The position numbers and the translations under genes are program-made. From an uncultured Collinsella sp. (GTDB lineage: Bacteria; Actinomycetota; Coriobacteriia; Coriobacteriales; Coriobacteriaceae): a DNA stretch of 22,032 bases. Position 1 is the first letter of the stretch, and every line of letters begins with the position of its first letter. This document shows, in pieces, positions 14,237 through 21,961 of the stretch. The notes beneath the pieces are model-generated. The model ran no database searches and was not told the origin of the DNA. It was given only the letters and a program-made list of their open reading frames with translations. The DNA is taken from contig UQSB01000040.1 of assembly GCA_900543505.1 (NCBI GenBank), positions 1 through 22,032 on the forward strand. Reading direction: 5' to 3'.

Positions 14237-16024
14237 CTACATCAAGCGCAGGCTGACGTCCTTGAGCTGGGCGCCGCTAACGGCACTCGGGGCGCCCGAC
14301 ATGAGGTCGGAGCCGCTGGCCGTCTTGGGGAACGCCATGACGTCGCGGATGGAGTCGGAACCGGTGAGCAGCATGCACACGCGGTCCAGGCCCAGAGCAA
14401 AACCGCCCATCGGGGGCGCACCAAACTTGAGCGCCTCCATGAGGAAGCCAAACTGAGACTCGGCGCGCTCCTCGGTAAAGCCCAGGAGCTTGAGCATGGA
14501 CATCTGCATCTCGGCGTTGTGGATACGCATACCGCCGCCACCGGCCTCAAAGCCGTCCATGACAAAGTCGTAGGTGCACGAACCGGCTGCCAACGGATCG
14601 GCCTCGATCTTGGCGATGTCAGTCTCGGTCGGCAGGGTGAAGGGCTGGTGCTCGGCAGCGTAGGCCTTGCGGTCCTCATCCCAGTGGAACAGCGGGAAGT
14701 TGACGACCCACAGGAAGTCGTGGCCCTCGCGCTTGATCTCGAGCGCATTGGCCATGTGCGAACGCATGCCGCCCAGGATCTCGTCGGAGAGCAGGCGCGG
14801 GCCGGCGGCGAACATCACAAGGTCGCCGGGCTCGACGTCCATGCGCTCGCGCAGAGCGGCCATCTCCTCGTCCGAGAAGAACTTGACGATGGGGCTGTTG
14901 ATGGAGCCGTCCTCGCGGAAGGCGATCCATGCCAGGCCCTTGGCGCCAAACGTGGAGGCCACGCCGGCGAGCTTATCGATCTTGGCACGTGCCCAGGCAC
15001 CGGCGCCCTTGGCGTTGATGGCCTTGACGACGGAGCCCTCCTCGTTTGCGGCAGTCGCAAAGACCTTGAACTTGGAGTTGGCGAAGATGTCGGTCAGGTC
15101 GACCAAGTGCATGCCATAGCGAGTATCGGGCTTGTCGGAGCCATAGGTGTCCATGGCCTCCCAGTAGTTCATGCGACGCAGCGGCGTGGGCATCTCGACA
15201 CCCATGCGGCCGAAGGCATCGGCCAGGACCTCTTCGAGCGCGCTCATGACATCATTCTGGTCCACGAAGGACATCTCGATATCGACCTGGGTGAACTCGG
15301 GCTGACGGTCGGCACGCAAGTCCTCGTCGCGGAAGCACTTGGCAACCTGGTAGTAGCGCTCGACGCCACCGACCATAAGCAGCTGCTTCAGGAGCTGCGG
15401 GGACTGCGGCAGGGCGTAGAAGTTGCCCGGCTGGATGCGGCTGGGGACGATGAAGTCGCGGGCGCCCTCGGGCGTGGACTTGAACAGGGAGGGCGTCTCG
15501 ACCTCCATGAACTCACGGTTGTGCAGCGCCTCGCGAATGGCAAAGGTAAAGTCGGAGCGCAGCTTGAGGTTGGCCATCATCTCGGGACGACGAAGGTCCA
15601 GATAGCGATAGCGCAGACGGGTGTCCTCGCTGGTCTCGATGCCGTCCTCGATCTGGAACGGCGGGGTGACGGACGTGTTGAGCACCTCGGCGTGGTCGGT
15701 CAGGACCTCGATCTCGCCGGTCGCGAGCTTGGTGTTGGTGGTCTCCTCGCCACGGGCGCGCACGACGCCATGGATCTTGATGGGCCACTCGGGACGCATA
15801 GTCTCGGCGATCTTAAAGGCGTCGCCGTCGGAGTGCTCGGGGTCGAAGGTGAGCTGCGTAATGCCCTCGCGGTCGCGAAGGTCGCAGAAGATAAGGCCGC
15901 CGTGGTCGCGGCGACGGCTCACCCAACCGGTGAGGGTGACTTCTTCGCCCACGTTCTCGCGGCGAAGCTCGCCGCAGGTACGGGTGTGCATGGAATGCTC
16001 GTCGATGGGACGGGTCTGGCTCAT
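14237..16024 (-). CDS. aspS: Aspartyl-tRNA synthetase (bacterial type, probably non-discriminating)
   Basis: A 595-residue class II synthetase that charges tRNA(Asp), and possibly tRNA(Asn), with aspartate. The N-terminal OB-fold anticodon-binding domain (about 15-125) contains LTGWVSRRRDHGGLIF. Class II motif 2 is seen at CFRDEDLRADRQPEFTQVDI, the bacterial GAD insert follows, and motif 3 is at FALGLDRVCMLL near the end. His41 in RRRDHGG matches the position that is His in known non-discriminating enzymes and Leu in the discriminating E. coli enzyme. AAAGGAGG lies 9 nt before the ATG, below a strong leader hairpin. It has its own terminator. Confidence 0.97.
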   Translation of the reverse strand: MSQTRPIDEHSMHTRTCGELRRENVGEEVTLTGWVSRRRDHGGLIFCDLRDREGITQLTFDPEHSDGDAFKIAETMRPEWPIKIHGVVRARGEETTNTKLATGEIEVLTDHAEVLNTSVTPPFQIEDGIETSEDTRLRYRYLDLRRPEMMANLKLRSDFTFAIREALHNREFMEVETPSLFKSTPEGARDFIVPSRIQPGNFYALPQSPQLLKQLLMVGGVERYYQVAKCFRDEDLRADRQPEFTQVDIEMSFVDQNDVMSALEEVLADAFGRMGVEMPTPLRRMNYWEAMDTYGSDKPDTRYGMHLVDLTDIFANSKFKVFATAANEEGSVVKAINAKGAGAWARAKIDKLAGVASTFGAKGLAWIAFREDGSINSPIVKFFSDEEMAALRERMDVEPGDLVMFAAGPRLLSDEILGGMRSHMANALEIKREGHDFLWVVNFPLFHWDEDRKAYAAEHQPFTLPTETDIAKIEADPLAAGSCTYDFVMDGFEAGGGGMRIHNAEMQMSMLKLLGFTEERAESQFGFLMEALKFGAPPMGGFALGLDRVCMLLTGSDSIRDVMAFPKTASGSDLMSGAPSAVSGAQLKDVSLRLM

Positions 16025-16045
16025 ACCAGTGATCCTCCTTTATGG

Positions 16046-16087
16046 ATCTGTGCCGCCCCGTGTCGTTCCGGGCGGCGTCGTACAGAT
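16046..16087 (-). promoter_or_regulatory. Structured leader hairpin upstream of aspS
   Basis: ATCTGT and GCCGCCC pair with GGGCGGC and ACAGAT (5 nt bulged between on one side). It lies directly before the Shine-Dalgarno sequence of aspS. The T-box hallmark GGTGGNACC is absent, so the function is unknown. Confidence 0.5.
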
Positions 16088-16280
16088 TTGCCCGGCCTGC
16101 GTAAACCGCGCAGCCAGACATGGCGTTCTATCTTATCGCACCTGTGTCGATGTGCCGCGGAAAAGTAGCTCCTGCCCAAAGACTTGACGGAGACGAAACA
16201 ATTGACGCGCCGCGGCACCCGCCCGCGCTCGTCACGTGCGACAATGTGCCCCAATACAACTGTACTCGGAAAGGCCCGTC

Positions 16281-16916
16281 ATGACCGCACGCCTCATCGT
16301 TATGGATATCGACTCCACGCTCATCAACCAGGAGGTCATCGACCTGTTGGGCGAGGAGGCCGGCGTAGGCGAGCAAGTGGCACAGATCACTGAGCGCGCC
16401 ATGCGCGGCGAGCTTGACTTTAAGCAGGCGCTCGAGGAGCGCGTGGGGCTGCTTGCCGGCTTGGACGAGAGCGTGTTCGAGCGCACCTTTGAGCGCGTGA
16501 CGTTTACCCCCGGCGCGCTGGAGCTTGTGCGCTCGGCGCACAGCAAGGGCTGGAAGGTCGGCGTGGTAAGCGGCGGCTTTCACGAGGTCGCCGATAAGAT
16601 CGTGGCCGCCGCGGGCATCGACTTTTGCCTGGCTAACCGCCTGGAGGTCGTGGACGGCAAGCTCACGGGTAAGCTGGCGGCAGACATCGTGACCAAGGAG
16701 TCCAAGCTTATCCAGCTGTTGGACTGGACAGTTGAGTGCGGCGTCGACATAGCCCATACGGTCGCGATCGGCGACGGCGCCAACGACATCCCCATGATCC
16801 AGGCCGCAGGCACGGGCATCGCATTTTGCGCCAAGCCCAAGACGCGCGAGGCGGCCCCGTTTGCCATCGACGAGCGCAACCTGATGCTCGCTATGGACAT
16901 CATCCTGCGCGATTAG
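16281..16916 (+). CDS. serB: Phosphoserine phosphatase (short HAD-type SerB)
   Basis: A 211-residue HAD-superfamily hydrolase for the last step of serine synthesis, O-phosphoserine to serine. Motif I is DIDSTL (Asp9, nucleophile; Asp11), motif II the Ser in GVVSGGFHEV, and motifs III/IV the Lys in DIVTKES with GDGANDIPM. It lacks the N-terminal ACT-like domain of E. coli SerB and matches the short form found in many bacteria and archaea. GGAAAGG lies 6 nt before the ATG; a frame from 16236 adds 15 residues that do not fit. It is divergent from aspS and 114 bp before larB, separated from it by an operator-like dyad. Confidence 0.93.
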   Translation: MTARLIVMDIDSTLINQEVIDLLGEEAGVGEQVAQITERAMRGELDFKQALEERVGLLAGLDESVFERTFERVTFTPGALELVRSAHSKGWKVGVVSGGFHEVADKIVAAAGIDFCLANRLEVVDGKLTGKLAADIVTKESKLIQLLDWTVECGVDIAHTVAIGDGANDIPMIQAAGTGIAFCAKPKTREAAPFAIDERNLMLAMDIILRD

Positions 16917-16952
16917 CCGATCCGTCTAACAATTGAATCAGTCTGTCCTATA

Positions 16953-16986
16953 GTTTCCGAACAATTTTGTCTTAGTGTTCGGAAAC
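16953..16986 (+). promoter_or_regulatory. Operator-like dyad in the larB promoter region
   Basis: GTTTCCGAACA (16953-16963) and TGTTCGGAAAC (16976-16986) are perfect 11-bp inverted arms with a 12-bp spacer, 45 bp before the larB start. A possible -10, TATAGT (16950-16955), overlaps the left arm, so binding there would block transcription. The TetR protein encoded at the end of the operon is the natural candidate ligand. Confidence 0.65.
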
Positions 16987-17030
16987 ATACCCTTTGAGTG
17001 CTAGACTTTGCGCCGTCGAAGGGAACATAT

Positions 17031-17813
17031 ATGGATAAGCGAGATCTTGAGCAATTGCTGAGCGATGTTGCCGGCGGAGCAGTCACCCCTGCCGACGCCC
17101 TCACGCGCATCCAGACGGCTCCGACCGCCGATTTGGGCTTTGCGCAGCTCGATCTTTCGCGCGGGGTGCGCCAGGGAGCCGGCGAGGTTGTCTACGGGGC
17201 CGGTAAAACCGCCGATCAGATTGCCGCCATTATCGAAGCACTGCGCGATGCCGGCCAGGAGCGCATCCTGGTCACGCGCCTGGATGCCGAAAAAGCCGCG
17301 CGCACCGCTGAGCTTCTTGGCAACGGCATCGACCTGGGATATGTCCAGGACGCACAGCTCGCCCTCGTGGGCGGCAAGCCCTCCCCTACCGGCAACGGAC
17401 GCATCGTCGTCGCCTGCGCCGGCACGAGCGACCTGCCCGTCGCCGAAGAAGCCGCGTTGACGGCCGAGTTCTATGGCAACGAGGTCGACCGCCTCTACGA
17501 CGTGGGTGTCGCCGGCCTGCACCGTCTGCTCGCGCATGCCGAGGAACTTGCCCAGGCACAGGTGGTCATCGCCATTGCCGGCATGGAGGGCGCACTGGCG
17601 AGCGTTGTCGGCGGCCTGGTAAGCTGTCCGGTCATAGCCGTTCCCACCAGCGTGGGTTACGGCGCGAGCTTTGGTGGCGTAGCCGCGCTGCTCGCCATGC
17701 TCAACTCCTGCGCCAGCGGCGTTTCGGTCGTCAATATCGACAACGGCTTTGGTGCCGCCTACCAGGCAAGTCTTATCAATCATCTGAGCGCCGGCACGCC
17801 CTGCGCCCGTTAA
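17031..17813 (+). CDS. larB: LarB, nicotinate-adenine-dinucleotide carboxylase/hydrolase for nickel-pincer cofactor
   Basis: A 260-residue cytoplasmic enzyme of the first step of nickel-pincer nucleotide synthesis: it carboxylates C5 of the pyridinium of NaAD and releases AMP. The C-terminal half is a PurE/AIRC-like domain with CAGTSDLPVAEEA (129-141), GMEGALASVVGGL (184-196) and SCASGVSVVNIDNGFGAAY. Cys227 corresponds to the conserved nucleophilic Cys of LarB. The start at 17031 has AAGGGA 6 nt upstream; a frame from 16998 adds 11 residues overlapping the promoter. It is the first gene of larB-larC-tetR; the larC ribosome-binding site overlaps its stop codon. Confidence 0.95.
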   Translation: MDKRDLEQLLSDVAGGAVTPADALTRIQTAPTADLGFAQLDLSRGVRQGAGEVVYGAGKTADQIAAIIEALRDAGQERILVTRLDAEKAARTAELLGNGIDLGYVQDAQLALVGGKPSPTGNGRIVVACAGTSDLPVAEEAALTAEFYGNEVDRLYDVGVAGLHRLLAHAEELAQAQVVIAIAGMEGALASVVGGLVSCPVIAVPTSVGYGASFGGVAALLAMLNSCASGVSVVNIDNGFGAAYQASLINHLSAGTPCAR

Positions 17814-17823
17814 GGAGCATTTC

Positions 17824-18726
17824 ATGTCCAACCATCAGCACACGCTTATCATCGACGGCACCTCGGGCATCAGCGGCGATATGACCGTCGCGGCCCTGCT
17901 CGACCTGGGCGCCAGCGAGGAGCACCTGCGCGAACAGCTCGCCACGCTGCCGGTCGACGGCTTTTCGATCGCCGTGACGCGCGTAAACAAGCATGGCATC
18001 GACGCCTGCGATTTCGACGTCCAGCTTGCAGAGGAGCTCGAGAACCACGATCACGATATGGCCTGGCTCTACGGCAACGAAGCAGCTGCCGAGCACACGC
18101 ACGAGTATGAGCACCACCATCATGATCATGGCGAGCACGAACACGAGCACTGCCACGAGCATGACCACGACCACGAGGGCCACCATCACGCCCACCACCA
18201 TCACCACCGTTCTTTGGCGGACGTCACCGCCATCATCGATGGCTCGCAGCTAAGCGATGGCGCCAAGCGTCGCGCGCTCGCCATTTTTACCGCGCTCGCC
18301 GCCGCCGAGGCCAAGGCCCACGGCAAAACGCCCGAGACCGTCATGTTCCACGAGGTGGGCGCCGTCGACTCCATCATCGACGTCTGCTCTGTTGCCATCT
18401 GCCTCGACGACCTGGGTATTGAGGACATCGTGGTCGAGTCGCTCTCCGAGGGTCACGGTACCATCCGCTGTGCCCACGGTCTCATGCCCATTCCCGTCCC
18501 CGCTGTCGTCAACCTGTGCCAGGCGGGCAATATCGTCCTCACGCCCGCACCAGTCGCCGGCGAGCTTGTGACGCCCACGGGCGCCGCCATCGTCGCCGCA
18601 CTGCGCACGTCCGAGCACCTGCCGGCCCGCTACCGCATCGAGGCCGTCGGCTACGGCGCCGGTAAGCGCCCCTACGAGGGCTGCTCCGGCACGCTCCGCT
18701 GTCTGCTCGTTCACGCGGACGCATAG
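17824..18726 (+). CDS. larC: LarC1-like nickel-insertion protein with a His-rich insert, lacking the LarC2 half
   Basis: A 300-residue protein of the LarC family (nickel insertase in nickel-pincer cofactor synthesis). LarC1 signatures: DGTSGISGDM (11-20), FHEVGAVDSIIDV (175-187), HGLMPIPVPAVVN (218-230) and GELVTPTGAAI (246-256). Residues 91-128 hold 22 His in 38 positions, mixed with Asp/Glu and one Cys, a probable nickel store. The protein ends GTLRCLLVHADA, where fusion-type or frameshift-made LarC would continue into LarC2; the LarC2 signature (IDDMTPE-like) is not seen downstream, because tetR starts 3 bp after the stop. So LarC2 is lost or encoded elsewhere. AAGGAG lies 7 nt before the ATG. 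Confidence 0.9.
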   Translation: MSNHQHTLIIDGTSGISGDMTVAALLDLGASEEHLREQLATLPVDGFSIAVTRVNKHGIDACDFDVQLAEELENHDHDMAWLYGNEAAAEHTHEYEHHHHDHGEHEHEHCHEHDHDHEGHHHAHHHHHRSLADVTAIIDGSQLSDGAKRRALAIFTALAAAEAKAHGKTPETVMFHEVGAVDSIIDVCSVAICLDDLGIEDIVVESLSEGHGTIRCAHGLMPIPVPAVVNLCQAGNIVLTPAPVAGELVTPTGAAIVAALRTSEHLPARYRIEAVGYGAGKRPYEGCSGTLRCLLVHADA

Positions 18727-18728
18727 CC

Positions 18729-19268
18729 ATGGATGCCCGCAAGGCAAAAAGCCGCGCCGCCATCGTCGCGGCGTTCTCCGAACTGCTGCGCGAAGAGGAC
18801 TACGGCAAGATCACCGTCGGCGACATCATCGCTCACGCCCATGTGGGTCGAGCCACGTTCTACGGTCTCTTCAAGAGCAAGGATGACCTACTGTCCGAAC
18901 TCGTGAGCGACATCTGCACCCACGCCCTCGACGACGATGGCACACCGCTCGACGACCCACTCGTGCAGGTCGAGCATATCCTCAACAACCTCTGGGAGCG
19001 CCGCCAGGGCGTCCGAGCCCTCGTAGCCGGCGCCGGCTCACGCGTCTTCGCCGACTGCTTACGCAAGACCATCATGTCACGAGCAGCCGAAACCGTCCCC
19101 ACCGACCCAAACGGCGCCGCCGCCACCATGGACCGAAGCTTCCTACTACACCACATAGCCTCAAGCTTCGTAGGAATGGTCCAATGGTGGGCCTGGCACA
19201 ACTTCCAAGCAGATAAGGCCGACGTAGCCAAAAACTACCTCTCAGCCATAAAGCCCCTCTTCAACTAA
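18729..19268 (+). CDS. TetR-family regulator in the larBC operon
   Basis: A 179-residue protein. The N-terminal TetR helix-turn-helix is clear: ITVGDIIAHAHVGRATFYGLFKSKDDLL (28-55). The rest is the helical ligand-binding part, with VQWWAWHNF near the end. The ATG begins two bases after the larC stop, with no clear ribosome-binding site, so translation is probably coupled to larC. Its position suggests control of the lar genes through the 16953-16986 dyad, in place of the Crp-type LarR of Lactiplantibacillus; this is inference. The last 60 codons are A-rich compared with larC. It converges with larD over the palindrome at 19425-19549. Confidence 0.88.
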   Translation: MDARKAKSRAAIVAAFSELLREEDYGKITVGDIIAHAHVGRATFYGLFKSKDDLLSELVSDICTHALDDDGTPLDDPLVQVEHILNNLWERRQGVRALVAGAGSRVFADCLRKTIMSRAAETVPTDPNGAAATMDRSFLLHHIASSFVGMVQWWAWHNFQADKADVAKNYLSAIKPLFN

Positions 19269-19424
19269 GTAAGAAGCTCATCCCAAAGCATCACCCCAAC
19301 CCAGGGCGCCACGCATCCCAAAGTGTCAACAACAGCTCAACGCCCCTATCAGCAACAAGCCCCTCACATCCAAATTCAGATATATATGTTGGGTTGCTTG
19401 TTCGAACACAGCCAAGAATGCCCA

Positions 19425-19549
19425 GGGCTCGGCAAGGGTTTACTTTCCAACGCATTCCGCAGGACGCAAAAAGGCTCGCCGCACAAAGTGCGCAGCGAGC
19501 CTTTTTGCATGTCCGAGGACGCGTTGGAAAGTAAACCCTTGCCGAGCCC
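19425..19549. repeat. Nested 125-bp palindrome between convergent lar operons; likely bidirectional terminator
   Basis: Perfect 29-bp outer arms at 19425-19453 and 19521-19549 (GGGCTCGGCAAGG... start) enclose a perfect 14-bp inner stem (GCAAAAAGGCTCGC at 19466-19479 with 19495-19508) topped by CGCAC-AAA-GTGCG. The unpaired side segments hold TCCGCAGGACGC and TCCGAGGACGC, each able to form a tiny hairpin. The inner stem has an A run on one side and a T run on the other, so it suits termination in both directions. The rest of the gap (19269-19573) holds no gene. Confidence 0.85.
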
Positions 19550-19573
19550 GAACCTTATAGAGCCGTCCTTCGA

Positions 19574-20305
19574 CTAGAACATGCCCAAGAAACCGTGCAC
19601 AAACAGCGCGGCGACAATAGCACCGACAAACGGCGCGATGCCAGGAACAAGCAGGCCGTACTTCCAGTTTTTATCGGCCTTGTTCTTGATCGGCAGCACC
19701 TGATAGGCCATGCGAGGACCAAGGTCACGAGCCTGGTTCATGGCGAAGCCGGTGATGCCGCCCATGCCCATGCCAACAGCCCAAACGATCAGGCCGACGC
19801 AGATTGCGAGCATCAGAACGTTCTCGCCGGCGCGGCTAGCGGCAGCAAGGATGGCGCTGATGAACACGAAGGTGCAGATAGCCTCGCAGAAGAAGTTGCG
19901 GGCATAGTTCGTACCCTCGGTGGTGGGGTTGGTCGAGAAGATGTTGCGCTGGGCAATGGGGTCGACGACACCCTCAGAAGCCTTGAACTCATCGGCATAC
20001 ATAAACCAAGCGATCACGGCACCCACAAAGCCGCCGAGCATATCGGCAAGCATGAAGGGGATGCAGTTGCCCCACGGCACCAGGCCGACGATGCACTGGG
20101 CAAGCACCATGGCGGGGTTCATGCACACAGCGCCACCAAAGACAAACAGGCAGACCGAGATGCCAAAGGACCAGGTGGTGATGGCAAACATATGGCCGGA
20201 GCCCTGATACTTGGTGCCCTTGAGCACGGTATCGCAGTGAACACCCACGCCAAAGACGATCATGAGGGCCGTTGCGCCGAATTCGCAGAGGAGTTTGGTA
20301 AGCAT
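19574..20305 (-). CDS. larD: Aquaporin/GlpF-family channel, probable lactic acid facilitator
   Basis: A 243-residue MIP-family channel with six predicted membrane helices. The first half-helix motif is normal (CMNPAMVLA); the second reads MNQARDLGPR instead of NPARD, with Pro replaced by Gln but the selectivity-filter Arg kept. LarD-type channels in lactobacilli pass lactic acid; position directly after larA (49-bp gap, same strand) supports this role, though a glycerol channel cannot be excluded. The start at 20305 has AAGG 4 nt upstream. It ends 24 bp before the palindrome that separates it from the converging tetR gene. Confidence 0.88.
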   Translation of the reverse strand: MLTKLLCEFGATALMIVFGVGVHCDTVLKGTKYQGSGHMFAITTWSFGISVCLFVFGGAVCMNPAMVLAQCIVGLVPWGNCIPFMLADMLGGFVGAVIAWFMYADEFKASEGVVDPIAQRNIFSTNPTTEGTNYARNFFCEAICTFVFISAILAAASRAGENVLMLAICVGLIVWAVGMGMGGITGFAMNQARDLGPRMAYQVLPIKNKADKNWKYGLLVPGIAPFVGAIVAALFVHGFLGMF

Positions 20306-20354
20306 AAAACCTTATCTTTCTTGTCGGTTATAAACGATTCGTTTAAGCCGCGCA

Positions 20355-21632
20355 CTAGTGCTGTGCGACAACAACACCCAGGCCATCGGGGATGACGGCG
20401 ACCTTGGCATCGGCACCCTTCATCTCAAAGGCGAGCTTGAGCGCTTCCTCGATAGTGTTGACCGGCGTCATGTGCATATCCTTGAGCATCTGGTGATCGC
20501 ACAGGTCGGTGACCATGATCACGGGGTGATGCGCCAGGATGCGGGCAAAGATCTGGCTCGTCCACTGATCGGGCAGGGTCTCGTCCTTAGGACGATCGAT
20601 ACAGGCGCGCTCAAACTCTGCCGGATCGTTGTCGGCGATGTTGTGATAGAAGCCCTCGCCGCCGTGACCGTCGGCACAACCGGCGACGTCGATGATCACG
20701 CCGCCCTCGGGAAGCGTGGCCTCGGCAGCGCACATGCCCTTCACAGCCTGATAGATGTTCTGATCGAGGGGGTAGCCGCCGTTAGTGGTAATGGCGATCT
20801 CGCACTCGACGGGCTCAACGCCGGCAAGGCTCTTCACGAACTCGCAGCCAGCCTCGTGCGCCTTGTGGATGTCGCCGGCAAAGGAGCCAATGACCTCGTG
20901 CTTGCCGTTGAGCACCACGTTGAGCACAAAGGCAAGGTGAGCCATCTCGGCGGCGGCAAACATGTCCTCGCTCACGTGGTTGTGGCACAGGTTGCCGGCA
21001 CGCGAGTGGGAATCGTTCACAAACTGACCGTTGTGGTTGTACATGATGGTCTTGTAGCTGGCGATGCCAGGCAGGACGGACTTGCGGCTACCAGAGAAAC
21101 CGGCAAAGAAGTGCGGCTCAATAAAGCCCTCGGCAAGCAGCAGATCGCAATCGGCCGCAATCTTGTTGATGATGCACTCGCCACCAGAAGGCAGGGTGCC
21201 GATCTTTTTCATCATGCTGTCGTCAGTCGCGACGTGCATAACGATTTCTTCGTTGGCAACGATCTCCTCGCCGTACTTGTTGACGAGCTCCTCGTGCGTC
21301 GACGGACGGTGCATACCCGTAGCAACCAAAATACGCACGCGAGCCTCAGGCGCAGCGGAATGGATGTGATGCAGCAGAATAGGCATCGTCACACGCGAGG
21401 GAACGGGACGCGTGTGGTCGGAGCTAATGATGACAATATCCTTCTTGCCAGCACAAAGCTCCTCGAGCGAAGGCGAGCCGTAAGGGTTGGCAAGCGACTC
21501 CTCCACCAGCTCTTCCTGCGATTTCGTGGTCTTAAACTCGTTTTGATGACCTTCCATCACACCCGCGAAGTTCTTATCCTCGAGTTCCAGATGCAACGTC
21601 TTGTGGTCAAACGGCAGTTCACATTCAAACAA
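20355..21632 (-). CDS. larA: Nickel-dependent lactate racemase LarA
   Basis: A 425-residue enzyme that interconverts D- and L-lactate (or a related 2-hydroxyacid) with a nickel-pincer cofactor bound to Lys. With a TTG start at 21632 all active-site residues fall on the Lactiplantibacillus plantarum LarA numbers: Arg75 (DHTRP), His108 (GMHRP), His174 (EPHFFAGFSG), cofactor Lys184 (SRKSV), Ni-ligand His200 and Lys298. AGGAAGAGG lies 10 nt before the TTG. An upstream ATG frame to 21773 adds 47 unrelated residues. It forms an operon with larD. Substrate within the racemase family is not fixed by sequence. Confidence 0.95.
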   Translation of the reverse strand: MFECELPFDHKTLHLELEDKNFAGVMEGHQNEFKTTKSQEELVEESLANPYGSPSLEELCAGKKDIVIISSDHTRPVPSRVTMPILLHHIHSAAPEARVRILVATGMHRPSTHEELVNKYGEEIVANEEIVMHVATDDSMMKKIGTLPSGGECIINKIAADCDLLLAEGFIEPHFFAGFSGSRKSVLPGIASYKTIMYNHNGQFVNDSHSRAGNLCHNHVSEDMFAAAEMAHLAFVLNVVLNGKHEVIGSFAGDIHKAHEAGCEFVKSLAGVEPVECEIAITTNGGYPLDQNIYQAVKGMCAAEATLPEGGVIIDVAGCADGHGGEGFYHNIADNDPAEFERACIDRPKDETLPDQWTSQIFARILAHHPVIMVTDLCDHQMLKDMHMTPVNTIEEALKLAFEMKGADAKVAVIPDGLGVVVAQH

Positions 21633-21961
21633 TGACGAGCGCCCTCTTCCTTTCAACTGACACACTAGATAAACCGTTGGAAGGATACGCCGCTCACCGA
21701 AAAACACCACCGTCCACCGACTCATTAACACAACGTTCATATTTGACCCACAACAAAACAACCGCGATCCCAAACGGAGCCGCGGCCGCTACAGTCGTAA
21801 GGCGAGAAGCGCCACATGCATCTCAATCCCGATCGATAAGACGCGAGGCGCGAGGCGCCAAACGCGCCGCCAGGACAAACCCCATCCAAAACGCGCGAAG
21901 CGCACCATCTTTTTCCCAGCAGTAATCCGCCGAAGACCGGACATCGCAGGACCCGCCGCAT
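21633..21961. other. Non-coding region upstream of larA
   Basis: No convincing gene. On the minus strand GTCAAATATGAACG (near 21750) and TTAATGAG may hold the larA promoter, but no clear -35/-10 pair is seen. The dyad found before larB (GTTTCCGAACA) has no copy here, so larA may be controlled separately. Confidence 0.5.

Noticed and set aside
16046..16087. Possible T-box riboswitch for aspS
   Set aside because: The antiterminator consensus GGTGGNACC and a specifier stem are not seen, and the hairpin lies right on the ribosome-binding site.
14156..16168. A 670-codon plus-strand frame opposite aspS
   Set aside because: Shadow frame; it crosses the aspS terminator and has no recognisable domain.
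18700..18800. Programmed frameshift joining larC to a LarC2 frame
   Set aside because: No slippery run is seen at the end of larC, and the next frame encodes a clear TetR helix-turn-helix instead of LarC2 motifs.
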